NCBI RefSeq assembly: GCF_006716095.1
Contig: NZ_VFOK01000001.1
Location: forward strand, 2,635,375-2,699,374
DNA from: Barrientosiimonas humi
GTDB taxonomy: Bacteria; Actinomycetota; Actinomycetes; Actinomycetales; Dermatophilaceae
Length of the DNA stretch: 64,000 bases
Direction of reading: 5' to 3'
A model generated the notes under the pieces. The model saw only the letters and a program-made list of their open reading frames with translations, was not told where the DNA came from and searched no databases. Positions within the stretch are counted from its first letter, which is position 1. Every line of letters begins with the position of its first letter. Below are positions 15,848-24,753 of the stretch, piece by piece. The position numbers and the translations under genes are program-made.

Positions 15848-18462
15848 GCGAGCCCCAGCACGTCGTCGTCGTGGGAGGCGGCATGGTCGCGCACCGCTTC
15901 GTGGAGGCCCTGCGCGAGCGCGACACCGACGGCCGGTGGCGGGTCACCGTGCTCGCCGAGGAGCCGCGCCCGCCGTACGACCGGGTCGCCCTGACGACGT
16001 ACTTCACCGGCCGCGACCCCGAGGACCTCAACCTCGGCGAGGCCCACCTGTGGGCCGACCCGCTGGTGCGGCTGCGCAAGGGCGTGGCCGCGACGTCGAT
16101 CAACAAGGACAGCAAGCAGATTCGGCTGTCCACCGGCGAGACGCTCGACTACGACCACCTGGTGCTCGCAACCGGTTCGTTCGCCGCCGTGCCGCCCGTG
16201 CGCGGCACCGACCACCGCGGCTGCTTCGTCTATCGCACCATCGACGACGTCGCCGACCTGCGCGGCTACGTCGAGCAGCTGCGCGCGGACCGGCCCGACC
16301 GCGTCGTCCGCGGCCTCGTCGTCGGGGGCGGACTGCTCGGGCTCGAGGCCGCTGGCGCCCTTCAGGCGCTCGGTGCCGAGTCGACCGTCGTGGAGTTCGC
16401 GCCGCGCCTCATGCCGCTGCAGGTCGACCCGGCCGGCGGCGAGGCGCTCGCCCGGCTCATCGGACGGCTCGGGGTGGACGTGCGCGTCGGCGCCGCCACC
16501 GAGGCCGTGCTGGCCAAGCAGGGGGCCGTCAGCGGCGTACGGCTGGCCGGCGGGGAGCGGATCGCGACCGACGTGGTCGTCTTCGCCACCGGCGTACGCC
16601 CTCGCGACGAGCTCGCGAGGGAGGCCGGTCTGCCGGTGGGCGAGCGCGGCGGTGTCGTCGTCGACGGCGCCTGTGCCACAGACGATCCCGCGATCTCGGC
16701 CATCGGTGAGGTCGCCTGCGTCGAGGGTGCGGTCTGGGGGCTCGTCGCACCCGGTTATGCCATGGCCGAGGTCACCGTCGACCGGCTGCTGGGCGGGTCG
16801 GGCACCTTCCCCGGCGCCGACGCCTCGACCAAGCTCAAGCTGCTCGGGGTCGACGTCGCGAGCTTCGGCGACGCCTTCGCCACGGCTCCGGGGGCGCTGG
16901 AGGTCGTGTGGTCCGACTCTGTCGCCGGCGTCTACAAGAAGCTCGTCGTGTCCGACGACGCCCAGACCCTGCTCGGCGGCATCCTCGTCGGCGACGCGGC
17001 GGCGTATGCGGCCCTGCGCCCGAGGGTGGGGCGCCTCCTGCCGGGCGACCCGTCGTCGTACATCGCTCCGGAAAGCACCGGCGCACAGGTCGATTCGGCC
17101 GACCTGCCCGACGACGTCGGCGTGTGCTCGTGCAACAACGTCACCGCCGGTGCCGTGCGCGCCGCGGTCGCCGAGCAGGGCTGCTGCAGCCTCACGGAGG
17201 TCAAGGCGTGCACGAAGGCCGGCACCAGCTGCGGCTCGTGCCTGCCCCTGGTCAAGAAGCTCGTCGAGACCGAGCAGCGCAGGGCCGGCATCGAGGTCAG
17301 CACCGCGCTCTGCGAGCACTTCGCGCTGAGCCGCGCCGAGCTGTTCGACGCCGTACGGGTGACCGGCCTGACCTCGTTCACCGACATCGTGGATCGGCAC
17401 GGCGTCGGCGGAAACGGTTGCGACATCTGCAAACCCGTCGTCGCCTCGATCCTCGCGAGCCTCGGCTCGGGGCACATCCTCGCCGGCGAGCAGGCTGCGC
17501 TGCAGGACACCAACGACCACCTGCTCGCCAACCTGCAGAAGGACGGCACCTACTCCGTCGTGCCACGGGTGCCCGGCGGGGAAATCACCCCCGACGGGCT
17601 CATCGTCATCGGCGAGGTCGCGCGCGACTTCGGCCTCTACACCAAGATCACCGGCGGCCAGCGCATCGACATGTTCGGTGCCCGCGTCGACCAGCTCCCG
17701 CTGATCTGGCGCCGCCTCGTCGACGCCGGCTTCGAGTCCGGCCACGCCTACGGCAAGTCGCTGCGCACCGTGAAGTCGTGCGTCGGCCAGACCTGGTGCC
17801 GTTACGGCGTGCAGGACTCGGTCGCCATGGCGGTGCTGCTGGAGCTGCGCTATCGCGGTCTGCGCTCGCCGCACAAGCTCAAGCTCGGCGTCTCCGGCTG
17901 TGCCCGCGAGTGCGCCGAGGCGCGCGGCAAGGACGTCGGGGTGATCGCGACCGAGAACGGCTGGAACCTGTACGTCGGTGGCAACGGCGGATTCACCCCT
18001 CGTCACGCCGACCTGCTGGCCGAGGACCTCGACGACGAGACCTTGGTGCGCACGATCGACCGGTTCTTCATGTACTACGTGCGCACCGCCGACCGCCTGC
18101 AGCGCACCGCGGCCTGGCTGGCCGACCTCGACGGCGGTGTCGAGCAGCTGCGCCGGGTGGTGCTCGACGACGCGCTCGGCATCGCGGCCGACCTCGACGC
18201 GGCGATGGAGGCCCACGTGTCCACCTATTCCGACGAGTGGCGCGACGTGCTCGAGGACCCCGAGAAGCTCGCTCGCTTCAGCTCGTTCGTCAACGCGCAG
18301 GAGACGAGCGACCCCTCGTTGCAGTACGTCCTCGAGCGCGGTCAGGCGCGCCCGGCCACGGCCGACGAGCGGGTCGCGGCTGCCCGCGGCGAGGTCGAGC
18401 TGGTCGACTCCGAGCGACGGCCCGTGGTCATCGCCGGCGACCGGATCCCGGTGCGGTCATGA
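15844..18462 (+). CDS. nirB: Assimilatory nitrite reductase [NAD(P)H] large subunit
   Basis: An 872-residue cytoplasmic siroheme enzyme reducing nitrite to ammonium with NAD(P)H. Order: FAD-binding VVVGGGMVAHRFVEAL; NAD-binding VVGGGLLGLEAAGAL near residue 162; a BFD [2Fe-2S] domain at about 427-475 (CSCNN...CCS...CTKAGTSCGSC); then ferredoxin-like and siroheme domains. The siroheme-[4Fe-4S] cysteines appear as CVGQTWC near residue 648 and GCARECAE near residue 688. Length and order are complete. It has its own GlnR-like promoter and overlaps nasB (ATGA) and nirD (ATGA). The siroheme it needs is supplied by the cobA and chelatase genes downstream. Confidence 0.96.
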   Translation: MSEPQHVVVVGGGMVAHRFVEALRERDTDGRWRVTVLAEEPRPPYDRVALTTYFTGRDPEDLNLGEAHLWADPLVRLRKGVAATSINKDSKQIRLSTGETLDYDHLVLATGSFAAVPPVRGTDHRGCFVYRTIDDVADLRGYVEQLRADRPDRVVRGLVVGGGLLGLEAAGALQALGAESTVVEFAPRLMPLQVDPAGGEALARLIGRLGVDVRVGAATEAVLAKQGAVSGVRLAGGERIATDVVVFATGVRPRDELAREAGLPVGERGGVVVDGACATDDPAISAIGEVACVEGAVWGLVAPGYAMAEVTVDRLLGGSGTFPGADASTKLKLLGVDVASFGDAFATAPGALEVVWSDSVAGVYKKLVVSDDAQTLLGGILVGDAAAYAALRPRVGRLLPGDPSSYIAPESTGAQVDSADLPDDVGVCSCNNVTAGAVRAAVAEQGCCSLTEVKACTKAGTSCGSCLPLVKKLVETEQRRAGIEVSTALCEHFALSRAELFDAVRVTGLTSFTDIVDRHGVGGNGCDICKPVVASILASLGSGHILAGEQAALQDTNDHLLANLQKDGTYSVVPRVPGGEITPDGLIVIGEVARDFGLYTKITGGQRIDMFGARVDQLPLIWRRLVDAGFESGHAYGKSLRTVKSCVGQTWCRYGVQDSVAMAVLLELRYRGLRSPHKLKLGVSGCARECAEARGKDVGVIATENGWNLYVGGNGGFTPRHADLLAEDLDDETLVRTIDRFFMYYVRTADRLQRTAAWLADLDGGVEQLRRVVLDDALGIAADLDAAMEAHVSTYSDEWRDVLEDPEKLARFSSFVNAQETSDPSLQYVLERGQARPATADERVAAARGEVELVDSERRPVVIAGDRIPVRS

Positions 18463-18830
18463 GCTTCTCGCGCGTCTGCGCGCTGACGCAGCTGACCCCC
18501 GGCCGGGCCGTCGCAGCGCTCGTGCACGGCGCCCAGGTGGCGGTCGTGCGGGTGGCGGCCGACGAGGTCTACGCCGTCGGCCACCACGACCCGTTCAGCG
18601 GCGCCAACGTGATGGCCCGCGGGATCGTCGGCAGCACCACCGTCGACGGCGAGCCCGTGCCGACCATCACCTCCCCGATGTTCAAGCAGGCCTTCGACCT
18701 GCGCACCGGGGTCTGCCTCAGCGACCCCACGGTCTCGCTCGGCTCCTGGCCGGTGCGCGTCGTCGACGGGCAGGTCGAGATCGGGCCGGCGCACGAGGTC
18801 CCCAGGACCACCGACGAGGAGGCATCGTGA
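18459..18830 (+). CDS. nirD: Nitrite reductase small subunit
   Basis: A 123-residue Rieske-fold partner of NirB. The sequence fits NirD (VCALTQLTPGRAVAALVHG, then VYAVGHHDPFSGANVMARGIVG and FKQAFDLRTGVCLSDP). In the NirD family the cluster-binding Cys/His pairs of true Rieske proteins are absent, and here too the two CxH/CxxH motifs are missing, so no [2Fe-2S] cluster is expected. The start overlaps the nirB stop (ATGA), and its own stop overlaps the cobA start (GTGA). Confidence 0.93.
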   Translation: MSFSRVCALTQLTPGRAVAALVHGAQVAVVRVAADEVYAVGHHDPFSGANVMARGIVGSTTVDGEPVPTITSPMFKQAFDLRTGVCLSDPTVSLGSWPVRVVDGQVEIGPAHEVPRTTDEEAS

Positions 18831-19624
18831 GCCACCCGACGTCCACCACCCCACCGCGCCCCCGCGGCGAAGGCGCCTCCACCGGCCGGGTCGTCCTGGT
18901 CGGCGGCGGCCCCGGGGCCGAGGACCTGCTCACCGTCCGCGCCCACCGCCACCTCGCGCGGGCCACCGTCGTCGTCACCGACCGGCTGGCCCCGCGCGGC
19001 GTGCTGCGCGACCTCGGCCCCCACGTCGAGATCGTCGACGTGGGCAAGACGCCCTATCACCACCCCGTCCCGCAGCACGAGATCAACCGGCTCCTGGTGG
19101 AGCGGGCACGGGCAGGTGACTACGTCGTACGTCTGAAGGGCGGTGACCCCTACGTCTTCGGCCGCGGCGGGGAGGAGCTGGCCCACTGCCGCGCAGCGGG
19201 CATCGAGTGCGAGGTGGTGCCCGGGGTCACCAGCGCGTTCGCGGCTCCCGCAGCCGCCGACATCCCGGTGACCCACCGCGGGGTCTCCACGGGCGTGCTG
19301 CTGGTCAGCGGGCACGACGAGCTGTCGCCGCAGGTGCTCGCGGACTGGCCGCACACCGTCGTGGTACTCATGGGCATGGGCAGGTTGCGAGAGCTGTGCG
19401 CCGCGCTGGTCGCCGCGGGACGCCCCGCCAGCACGCGGGTCGCCGTGGTGCAGCAGGCCTGGACACCCGACGAGCGCACCGTGCGCGGAGACCTCGCGAG
19501 CATCGCCGATCTCGTTCTCGCAGAACGGATCACGAATCCCGCGACGATCGTCGTCGGCCCCGTGGTCGACGCCCTCCCGCTGGGCGACGCGCACGCCGCC
19601 CACGCCGTCCCGGTGAGCGTCTGA
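18827..19624 (+). CDS. cobA: Uroporphyrinogen-III C-methyltransferase
   Basis: A 265-residue SAM-dependent enzyme making precorrin-2 from uroporphyrinogen III, the first siroheme/cobalamin branch step. It has the tetrapyrrole methylase fold: GGGPGAEDLLTVRAHRHL (about 24-41), the DVGK segment, the SAM-binding KGGDPYVFGRGGEE (about 104-117), PGVTSAFAAPAAADIPVTHR, and MGMGRL. It is single-domain, without the CysG dehydrogenase/chelatase part, so ferrochelation falls to the CbiX-like gene two genes on. GTG start within GTGA overlap with nirD. Confidence 0.93.
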   Translation: MSHPTSTTPPRPRGEGASTGRVVLVGGGPGAEDLLTVRAHRHLARATVVVTDRLAPRGVLRDLGPHVEIVDVGKTPYHHPVPQHEINRLLVERARAGDYVVRLKGGDPYVFGRGGEELAHCRAAGIECEVVPGVTSAFAAPAAADIPVTHRGVSTGVLLVSGHDELSPQVLADWPHTVVVLMGMGRLRELCAALVAAGRPASTRVAVVQQAWTPDERTVRGDLASIADLVLAERITNPATIVVGPVVDALPLGDAHAAHAVPVSV

Positions 19625-19630
19625 GCCCCC

Positions 19631-20752
19631 ATGGCTGGTTCGCAGGAGCTCTCCGGTTGCCACATCGTCCTGACCGCTCAGCGCCGCGCGGCGGAGCTCG
19701 GTGCGGCCCTGGAGCGGCGCGGCGCCGAGGTGACCCACGCCCCGACCCTGTCGATCGTCCCGCACGTCGACGACCCCGAGCTCGTCGCGCGCACCGAGCT
19801 GCTGATCGCCGACCCGCCCGACACCGTCGTGGTCACGACCGGTGTCGGGCTCACCGGCTGGCTCGAGGCCGCCGACGCCGCGGGGCTCGCGGTCGACCTG
19901 CTCGACCTGCTCCGCGACGCGCGCGTGGTCGCCCGCGGCCCCAAGGCGCGCGGGGCGCTGCAGGCGGCCGGGCTCACCGCCGACTGGGTCGCCGAGTCCG
20001 AGACCAACGCCGAGATCCGCGACCTGCTGCTGCGCGAGGGCGTGGCGGGCCGTCGGATCGCGGTGCAGCACCACGGCGCCGGGTCGGACGGGCTGGACGA
20101 GGCGTTCCGCGCCGCCGGGGCTCAGGTGGACTCCCTGGTCGTCTACCGCTGGGGCCCGGCACCCGACCCCGAGGCCGTCGCCGCGAGCGTGCGCGCGGTC
20201 GCCGACCGGGCCTGCGACGCGGTGGTGTTCACCTCGGCACCCGGCGCGGCCGCCTTCCTCGACGCCTGCCGCTCGGCCGACCTGCTGACCAAGGTCGTCG
20301 ACGCCTGCTCCGACACCGACCACGGGGTGCTGGCGGCCGCGGTCGGCGACACCACCGCCGCTCCCCTGCGCGACCTGGGCATCGAACCGCTGGTGCCCGA
20401 CCGGTTCCGCCTCGGGGCCCTCGTGCGCGCGCTGGTGCGCGAGCTGGCCGAGCGGCGCGGTCTGCGGGTCGAGCTGGCCGACGGCGAGCTGCGCGTGCTG
20501 CGCTCGGCCGCGGTGCTCGACGGAAGGATCCTCGCGCTGTCCCCCGCCAGCCTCGCGGTGCTGCGGCGCCTCGCGGTGGCCGCCGGCGACGTCGTCTCGC
20601 GCGAGGAGATCCTGCAGGTGCTGCCCGGTGCGTCCACCGACCTGCACGCTGCGGAGGTCGCGGTCGCACGGCTGCGCGAGGGCATCGGTCGACCGGGCGT
20701 GGTGGTCACCGTCGTCAAGCGCGGATATCGCCTCGCGGTCACCTCAGCCTGA
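19631..20752 (+). CDS. nnaR: NnaR-like regulator: uroporphyrinogen-III synthase domain fused to OmpR-type winged helix
   Basis: A 373-residue two-domain protein. Residues 1-260 have the HemD fold (LTAQRRAAELGAALERRGAEV; TTGVGLTGWLEA; VVFTSAPGAAAFLDA). Residues about 285-372 form an OmpR/PhoB-type winged helix (LSPASLAVLRRLAVAAGDVVSREEILQVLPG, with VVVTVVKRGYRLAV at the end). This matches NnaR of Streptomyces and mycobacteria, which works with GlnR to activate nitrate/nitrite genes. Regulation here is inferred from that homology and the location. Whether the HemD half is catalytic is open. It begins 6 bp after cobA. Confidence 0.88.
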   Translation: MAGSQELSGCHIVLTAQRRAAELGAALERRGAEVTHAPTLSIVPHVDDPELVARTELLIADPPDTVVVTTGVGLTGWLEAADAAGLAVDLLDLLRDARVVARGPKARGALQAAGLTADWVAESETNAEIRDLLLREGVAGRRIAVQHHGAGSDGLDEAFRAAGAQVDSLVVYRWGPAPDPEAVAASVRAVADRACDAVVFTSAPGAAAFLDACRSADLLTKVVDACSDTDHGVLAAAVGDTTAAPLRDLGIEPLVPDRFRLGALVRALVRELAERRGLRVELADGELRVLRSAAVLDGRILALSPASLAVLRRLAVAAGDVVSREEILQVLPGASTDLHAAEVAVARLREGIGRPGVVVTVVKRGYRLAVTSA

Positions 20753-20780
20753 TCCCAGCCGCCCCCGGCAGGATCGCCCC

Positions 20781-21473
20781 ATGGAAGACACCACCGCCCT
20801 CGTGCTGTGCGCGCACGGGACCGCCGACCCCCGGGGCCAGCAGACGGTGCTCGACCTCGCCGACGCCGTACGCCAGCAGCGGCCCACCACGACCGTCGCC
20901 GTGGCCTACGTCGACGTGCAGGAACCCTCCGTCGACGAGGTCGTGGAATCCCTTGTCACGCAAGGCTGTTCGGTCACCGTCGTCCCCCTGCTGCTGTCCG
21001 GCGGCTACCACGTGCAGGTCGACATCGCCCGCGCGGTCGCGCCGCACCCAGGCCGCGCGTCGGCGACCGCGGCGCTCGGCCCGCACCCCGACCTCGGCGA
21101 GCTGCTGCTCACCCGCCTGCGCGAGGCGGGGGCCGCGCCCGACGCGGGGGTGGTGGTGGCCGCCGCCGGCTCCAGCCGTCCCGACGCGTCGCGCGACGTC
21201 GAGGAGGTGACCGATGTCGTACGCCAGGGCTGGGCCGGTCCGGTCGTCACCGGCTACGGCTCGGCCGCTGCCCCGGACGTCCCGACCGCGGTCGCTCAGC
21301 TGCGCGAGCAGGGCGCGCGCGAGGTCGCGATCGCGGCCTACCTGCTCGGCCAGGGTCACTTCCACACCCGGCTCGAGGCCGCCGGCGCCGACCTGGTGAC
21401 CGCGCCGCTCGGCGCCGACCCGGTCGTGGTGCGCCGCATCCTCGACCGCGCCGAGACCCCCCACCCCGCCTGA
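20781..21473 (+). CDS. Sirohydrochlorin chelatase (CbiX-type)
   Basis: A 230-residue protein with two CbiX half-domains. The first begins ALVLCAHGTADPRGQ, whose His is the family metal-binding residue, and contains VTVVPLLLSGGYHVQVDI. The second begins VVVAAAGSSRPDA. It would insert iron into sirohydrochlorin, giving the siroheme of NirB. It is the last gene of the nitrate island, 28 bp after nnaR and followed by a long palindrome. Cobalt chelation for B12 is the alternative, but the neighbours favour siroheme. Confidence 0.88.
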   Translation: MEDTTALVLCAHGTADPRGQQTVLDLADAVRQQRPTTTVAVAYVDVQEPSVDEVVESLVTQGCSVTVVPLLLSGGYHVQVDIARAVAPHPGRASATAALGPHPDLGELLLTRLREAGAAPDAGVVVAAAGSSRPDASRDVEEVTDVVRQGWAGPVVTGYGSAAAPDVPTAVAQLREQGAREVAIAAYLLGQGHFHTRLEAAGADLVTAPLGADPVVVRRILDRAETPHPA

Positions 21474-21495
21474 GCACGCCGAGCCCCCACCCCGG

Positions 21496-21565
21496 GCATG
21501 AAACCGGGTTACGTTCGTCTGACCTCAATGCATCAGGGTCAAACGCACGTAACCCGGTTTCATGC
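21496..21565. repeat. 70-bp palindromic element, copy 1
   Basis: Nineteen-base perfect arms beginning GCATGAAACCGGGTTACG, inner arms CGTCTGACC/GGTCAAACG, and a short central loop. It follows the nitrate island. Copy 2 at 42249-42318 has the same length and design with compensating base changes. It could act as a terminator, and the repetition suggests a mobile palindromic unit. Confidence 0.85.
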
Positions 21566-21641
21566 GTGGGAGCGGGGCCGGGACCGACCAATGTGACGAA
21601 CCTCTCGCGCATCCGCTTACGACACAGTAAGTTGGCTCGGC

Positions 21642-22148
21642 ATGAAGATCGAGCTGAGCTGGTCCCTGAAGTCCACCCCCGAGCAGGTCTACGAGGACGC
21701 GATCGACACCGACTACCAGGACGACAAGTGCCGGGCGGCCGGTGCGTTGGAGTTCTCCAGCCGCGTCGAGCCCACGGCTGAGGGTCACAAGGTCGTCGTC
21801 CAGCGGCTCATGCCGTCAGGGTCGGTGCCCGAGCTGGTCAAGAAGGTCGTCGGCGACAAGGTCGACGTCACCGAGACGATCGACTGGGGTCCCGCGCAGG
21901 CCGACGGCTCGCGCACCGGGCAGCTCGACGTCGCGATGAAGGGTCAGCCCATCACGATGAAGGGCATCACCTACATCCGGCCCGAGGGCGGCGGCACCCG
22001 CGTCGGCGTCGAGGCCGACCTCAAGGCCAAGATCCCGGTCGTCGGCGGCAAGATCGAGAAGCTCGGCTCGCCCGAGATCATCAAGGCCATCGAGGCCGAG
22101 GAGCGCACCGCCCACGAGTGGGACGACCGCCGCCAGGCCGGCGGCTGA
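21642..22148 (+). CDS. DUF2505 domain protein (START/SRPBCC-like)
   Basis: A 168-residue single-domain protein starting MKIELSWSLKSTPEQVYEDAIDTDYQDDKC, characteristic of DUF2505. This is an actinobacterial family related to SRPBCC ligand-binding folds, with no known ligand. TAAGTT (21628-21633) is 8 nt before the ATG, so the transcript is probably leaderless. It is convergent with the alkylation repair gene, the two stop codons separated by 2 bp. Confidence 0.88.
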   Translation: MKIELSWSLKSTPEQVYEDAIDTDYQDDKCRAAGALEFSSRVEPTAEGHKVVVQRLMPSGSVPELVKKVVGDKVDVTETIDWGPAQADGSRTGQLDVAMKGQPITMKGITYIRPEGGGTRVGVEADLKAKIPVVGGKIEKLGSPEIIKAIEAEERTAHEWDDRRQAGG

Positions 22149-22150
22149 CC

Positions 22151-22927
22151 TCACCGCCTCCGCGGCGACGAGCCAGCAGCTGCCGGAGGAGGAGCCGCGG
22201 CAGAAGGACCGATCCGCTTCAACGCCTCCCGTCGCGACAGGGATGACAACCGCCCCTCGCGCTCGGCCACGAACGCCCGCACCCAGTCCGGTGCGGTGGT
22301 CGACAGGTCGCGCAGCGCCCACCCGATCGCCTTGCGCACGAAGAAGTCCGGGTCGTCCAGGTTGGCGTCGACGACGTCGCGCAGCAGGTCGGTGTCGGTG
22401 CGGTCCTTGGCCCGCAGCTGACCGATGATCGCCGCCCGGCGCAGCCACCGGTCGGGGTCGCGCGCCCACTCCCGCAGCCGGGCCGCCTCCCCGACCGGGT
22501 CGCGCAGCCGCACCTCGGCGACCACGTGCGCGGCGTCGTCGACCAGGTCCCACCAGGCGCCCGTCACCACCAGGTGGCGCACCAGCGGCATCACGCCGGG
22601 GTCGCGCCAGGCGCGGTACGCCCGGTGCCGCAGCAGACCCAGCGCGGCGTAACGCTCCTCGCGGAACCGGGCACCGTCGTACAGCAGCCGCACCGCGCGC
22701 TCCCACTCCGCCCGGTCCCCGACCGGCACCGCGAGCGCCGGCCGCAGCAGGGTGCGCAGCTGCGGGGAGGTGATCCCCCGGAACGGCATCGACGAGCGCA
22801 TGTACGCCTGCTGCGCCGCCGCGCGCTCGGCGTCGCCGGCGGCGCGCACGAGCCCGCGCACCTGCGCCACGACCTGCGGATCGCCCACCACCCCACGGTA
22901 GGTGCGCGCGACCTCGCGCAGCATCAC
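22151..22927 (-). CDS. DNA alkylation repair protein (AlkC/AlkD-like HEAT repeats)
   Basis: A 258-residue all-helical protein of the AlkD family, DNA glycosylases excising bulky cationic alkylpurines through a HEAT-repeat fold. Typical stretches are MRSSMPFRGITSPQLRTLLRP, the W-rich VTGAWWDLVDDAAHVV, RWLRRAAIIGQL and DPDFFVRKAIGWALRDL. The start is GTG 22927 or the adjacent ATG 22924. It is divergent from the SDR gene at 22966, with only 38 bp for both promoters. The C-terminal Pro/Ala/Ser/Arg tail is low complexity. Confidence 0.88.
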   Translation of the reverse strand: MMLREVARTYRGVVGDPQVVAQVRGLVRAAGDAERAAAQQAYMRSSMPFRGITSPQLRTLLRPALAVPVGDRAEWERAVRLLYDGARFREERYAALGLLRHRAYRAWRDPGVMPLVRHLVVTGAWWDLVDDAAHVVAEVRLRDPVGEAARLREWARDPDRWLRRAAIIGQLRAKDRTDTDLLRDVVDANLDDPDFFVRKAIGWALRDLSTTAPDWVRAFVAEREGRLSSLSRREALKRIGPSAAAPPPAAAGSSPRRR

Positions 22928-22965
22928 GACTAGCGTGACGACCGAGGCCGAGCGGAAGGAATCGT

Positions 22966-23712
22966 ATGGACCTGCAGCACCAGGTGGTCTGGGTCGTCGG
23001 CGCCTCCACCGGCATCGGCGCGGCGCTCGCCCGCGAACTGCAGGCGCGCGGCGCGAAGGTCGCCATCACCGCCCGCTCCGAGCAGCGGCTGCAGGAGGTG
23101 TCCGGCGGCGCGATGCTCAGCCTCGCGGCCGACGTCACCGATCCGGCCGCCCTCGACCGAGTGGCCGAGCGGATCACCGCCGAGCTCGGTCCGGTCGACA
23201 TCCTGCTGATGACCGCCGCCGACCCGCGCCCGATGGACGTCACCCGCTGGGACCGCGACGCGTTCGCCGAGGTGGTGAACGTGTCGCTGGTCGGCGCGAG
23301 CAACGCGATCGGGGCGGTGCTGCCCGACATGCTGCGCCGCCGCGCGGGCACGATCGTGGGGTTCATCGCGCCGGTGGCCTATCGCGGCTTCCCGGCGCAG
23401 GAGGCCTACGGCGCGGCCAAGGCCGGGCTGCGCAACCTGCTCGAGGCGCTGGACGTCGACGCCCGCCCGCACGGCATCCGGGTCACGACCGTCTCGCCGG
23501 TGGGGGTGCGCTCGTTCGCCGGGCGCAGCCTGCCCGGCATCCCGCAGACCATCGACCCCGACACCGCGGCCCGTGCGGTCTGCGACGGGCTCGAGCGCGA
23601 GCGCGGCGAGATCGCCTTCCCCGGCCGCCTCGCGACCCCGGTCAAGCTCACCCGGCTGGCGCCGCGGGCGTTGTGGCCGGTGCTGGCGCAGCGGATCAGC
23701 CGCCGCCCCTGA
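22966..23712 (+). CDS. SDR-family protein with atypical active site
   Basis: A 248-residue Rossmann protein with a GASTGIG cofactor motif near the N-terminus and YxxxK at Tyr147/Lys151. The usual catalytic Ser segment (ISS) is replaced by Ile-Ala-Pro and the NNAG segment by MTAA, so two conserved catalytic features are missing. It may bind cofactor or work with altered chemistry. The C-terminal extension (RLATPVKLTRLAPRALWPVLAQRIS) is like membrane-associated SDRs. Substrate unknown. A TAG-containing -10 at about 22931 precedes it. A strong bidirectional hairpin follows. Confidence 0.8.
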   Translation: MDLQHQVVWVVGASTGIGAALARELQARGAKVAITARSEQRLQEVSGGAMLSLAADVTDPAALDRVAERITAELGPVDILLMTAADPRPMDVTRWDRDAFAEVVNVSLVGASNAIGAVLPDMLRRRAGTIVGFIAPVAYRGFPAQEAYGAAKAGLRNLLEALDVDARPHGIRVTTVSPVGVRSFAGRSLPGIPQTIDPDTAARAVCDGLERERGEIAFPGRLATPVKLTRLAPRALWPVLAQRISRRP

Positions 23713-23781
23713 CCCCGGGGCCCGCCCCCGCGCCCGACGTACGCCCACCCCACCCGACCCACGACACCTCACCCGACGCAC

Positions 23782-23817
23782 GAGGGCCACCGACCCAGCG
23801 GTGGGTCGGTGGCCCTC
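23782..23817. terminator. Bidirectional terminator between SDR and NlpC/P60 genes
   Basis: Perfect 15-bp stem GAGGGCCACCGACCC/GGGTCGGTGGCCCTC with a six-base loop, between two convergent genes. Confidence 0.8.
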
Positions 23818-23834
23818 GGTGGCCTACGGCTGGA

Positions 23835-24740
23835 TCACATGACCCGGCCGTAGCTGATGTTCGAACCCCACATCTTGTGCACCTGGACCGTCTTGCCGGG
23901 GCTCGGCGAGTCGATCACGAGGCCGTTGCCCACGTAGATCATCACGTGGGTCGCGGGGTAGTTGTAGAACACCAGGTCGCCCGGACGGGGGCTCGAGGTG
24001 CGGGTCGCGAACGCCTGCTGGGCGCGCGCGGTGCGGGGCAGCTCGATGCCGATCTGGCGGTAGACGTAGCTGGTGAAGCCCGAGCAGTCGAAGCCGCTCG
24101 GGGTCGAGCCGCCGTAGACGTACGGCGTGCCGATGTAGCGCTTGGCGATCTCGACGACCTGCGCGCCCTTGGACGAGGCCGGAGCGGTCGGCGCGGGCGC
24201 CGGCTCGGTCTTCGGCGCCTCCGGACGCTCGGTGGAGCGGCTCGTCGTGCGGGTCGGAGCCTCGTCGCGGTCGGTCGTGGTGCGCCGCTCGGGGGTGCTG
24301 GTCGCGTGCGAGTGCTCGGTGCGCTCGCGCTTCTTGCGCTCGGTGCGCTGCGGCTGGGCCGAGCGCTCGGAGCGGAACTCGCGCTTGGGCTCGCTCTTGG
24401 TCTCGCTCTTGCGCGCCTTCTTGACGATGATCAGGTCGTCAGCGAACTCGATGCGGGGCAGCGTGACGCGGCCGTGAGCGATCGCGCCGGACGCGGCGAC
24501 GGAGCCGACGGGCGGGGCGGCGACGGGAGCAACCGGGGCAGCCGGAGCGGCGACGGGAGCGGCCGGGGCGGCGCCCGGGACGACGGTGCCGACCGCGGTG
24601 GCGGCGTCGGCAGGTGCGGCGACCGCAGCCACCAGACCGCCGGAGACGGCCACGGCCGCCGAGACGCGCGCGGTCGAGGAGACGGCGGATGACAGACGGC
24701 TGGGAGCGCGGTGACGACCGCGCGGGGTGTGCTGAGACAC
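23835..24740 (-). CDS. Secreted NlpC/P60 peptidoglycan endopeptidase
   Basis: A 301-residue exported cell-wall hydrolase. The N-terminus is basic, followed by a hydrophobic segment ending in ADA (signal peptide, about 25-47). A long Pro/Ala then Lys/Arg/Glu-rich linker runs to about 190, followed by an NlpC/P60 domain with catalytic Cys near 219 (GFDCSGF), His near 266 (THVMIYVG) and the third polar residue in the following VIDSPSPG stretch. It would cleave within stem peptides during wall turnover. The GTG start is preceded by GAGAGG at 7 nt. A c-di-AMP riboswitch lies in the leader, a regulation common for actinobacterial wall hydrolases. Confidence 0.92.
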   Translation of the reverse strand: MSQHTPRGRHRAPSRLSSAVSSTARVSAAVAVSGGLVAAVAAPADAATAVGTVVPGAAPAAPVAAPAAPVAPVAAPPVGSVAASGAIAHGRVTLPRIEFADDLIIVKKARKSETKSEPKREFRSERSAQPQRTERKKRERTEHSHATSTPERRTTTDRDEAPTRTTSRSTERPEAPKTEPAPAPTAPASSKGAQVVEIAKRYIGTPYVYGGSTPSGFDCSGFTSYVYRQIGIELPRTARAQQAFATRTSSPRPGDLVFYNYPATHVMIYVGNGLVIDSPSPGKTVQVHKMWGSNISYGRVM

Positions 24741-24753
24741 GGGTGAACCTCTC

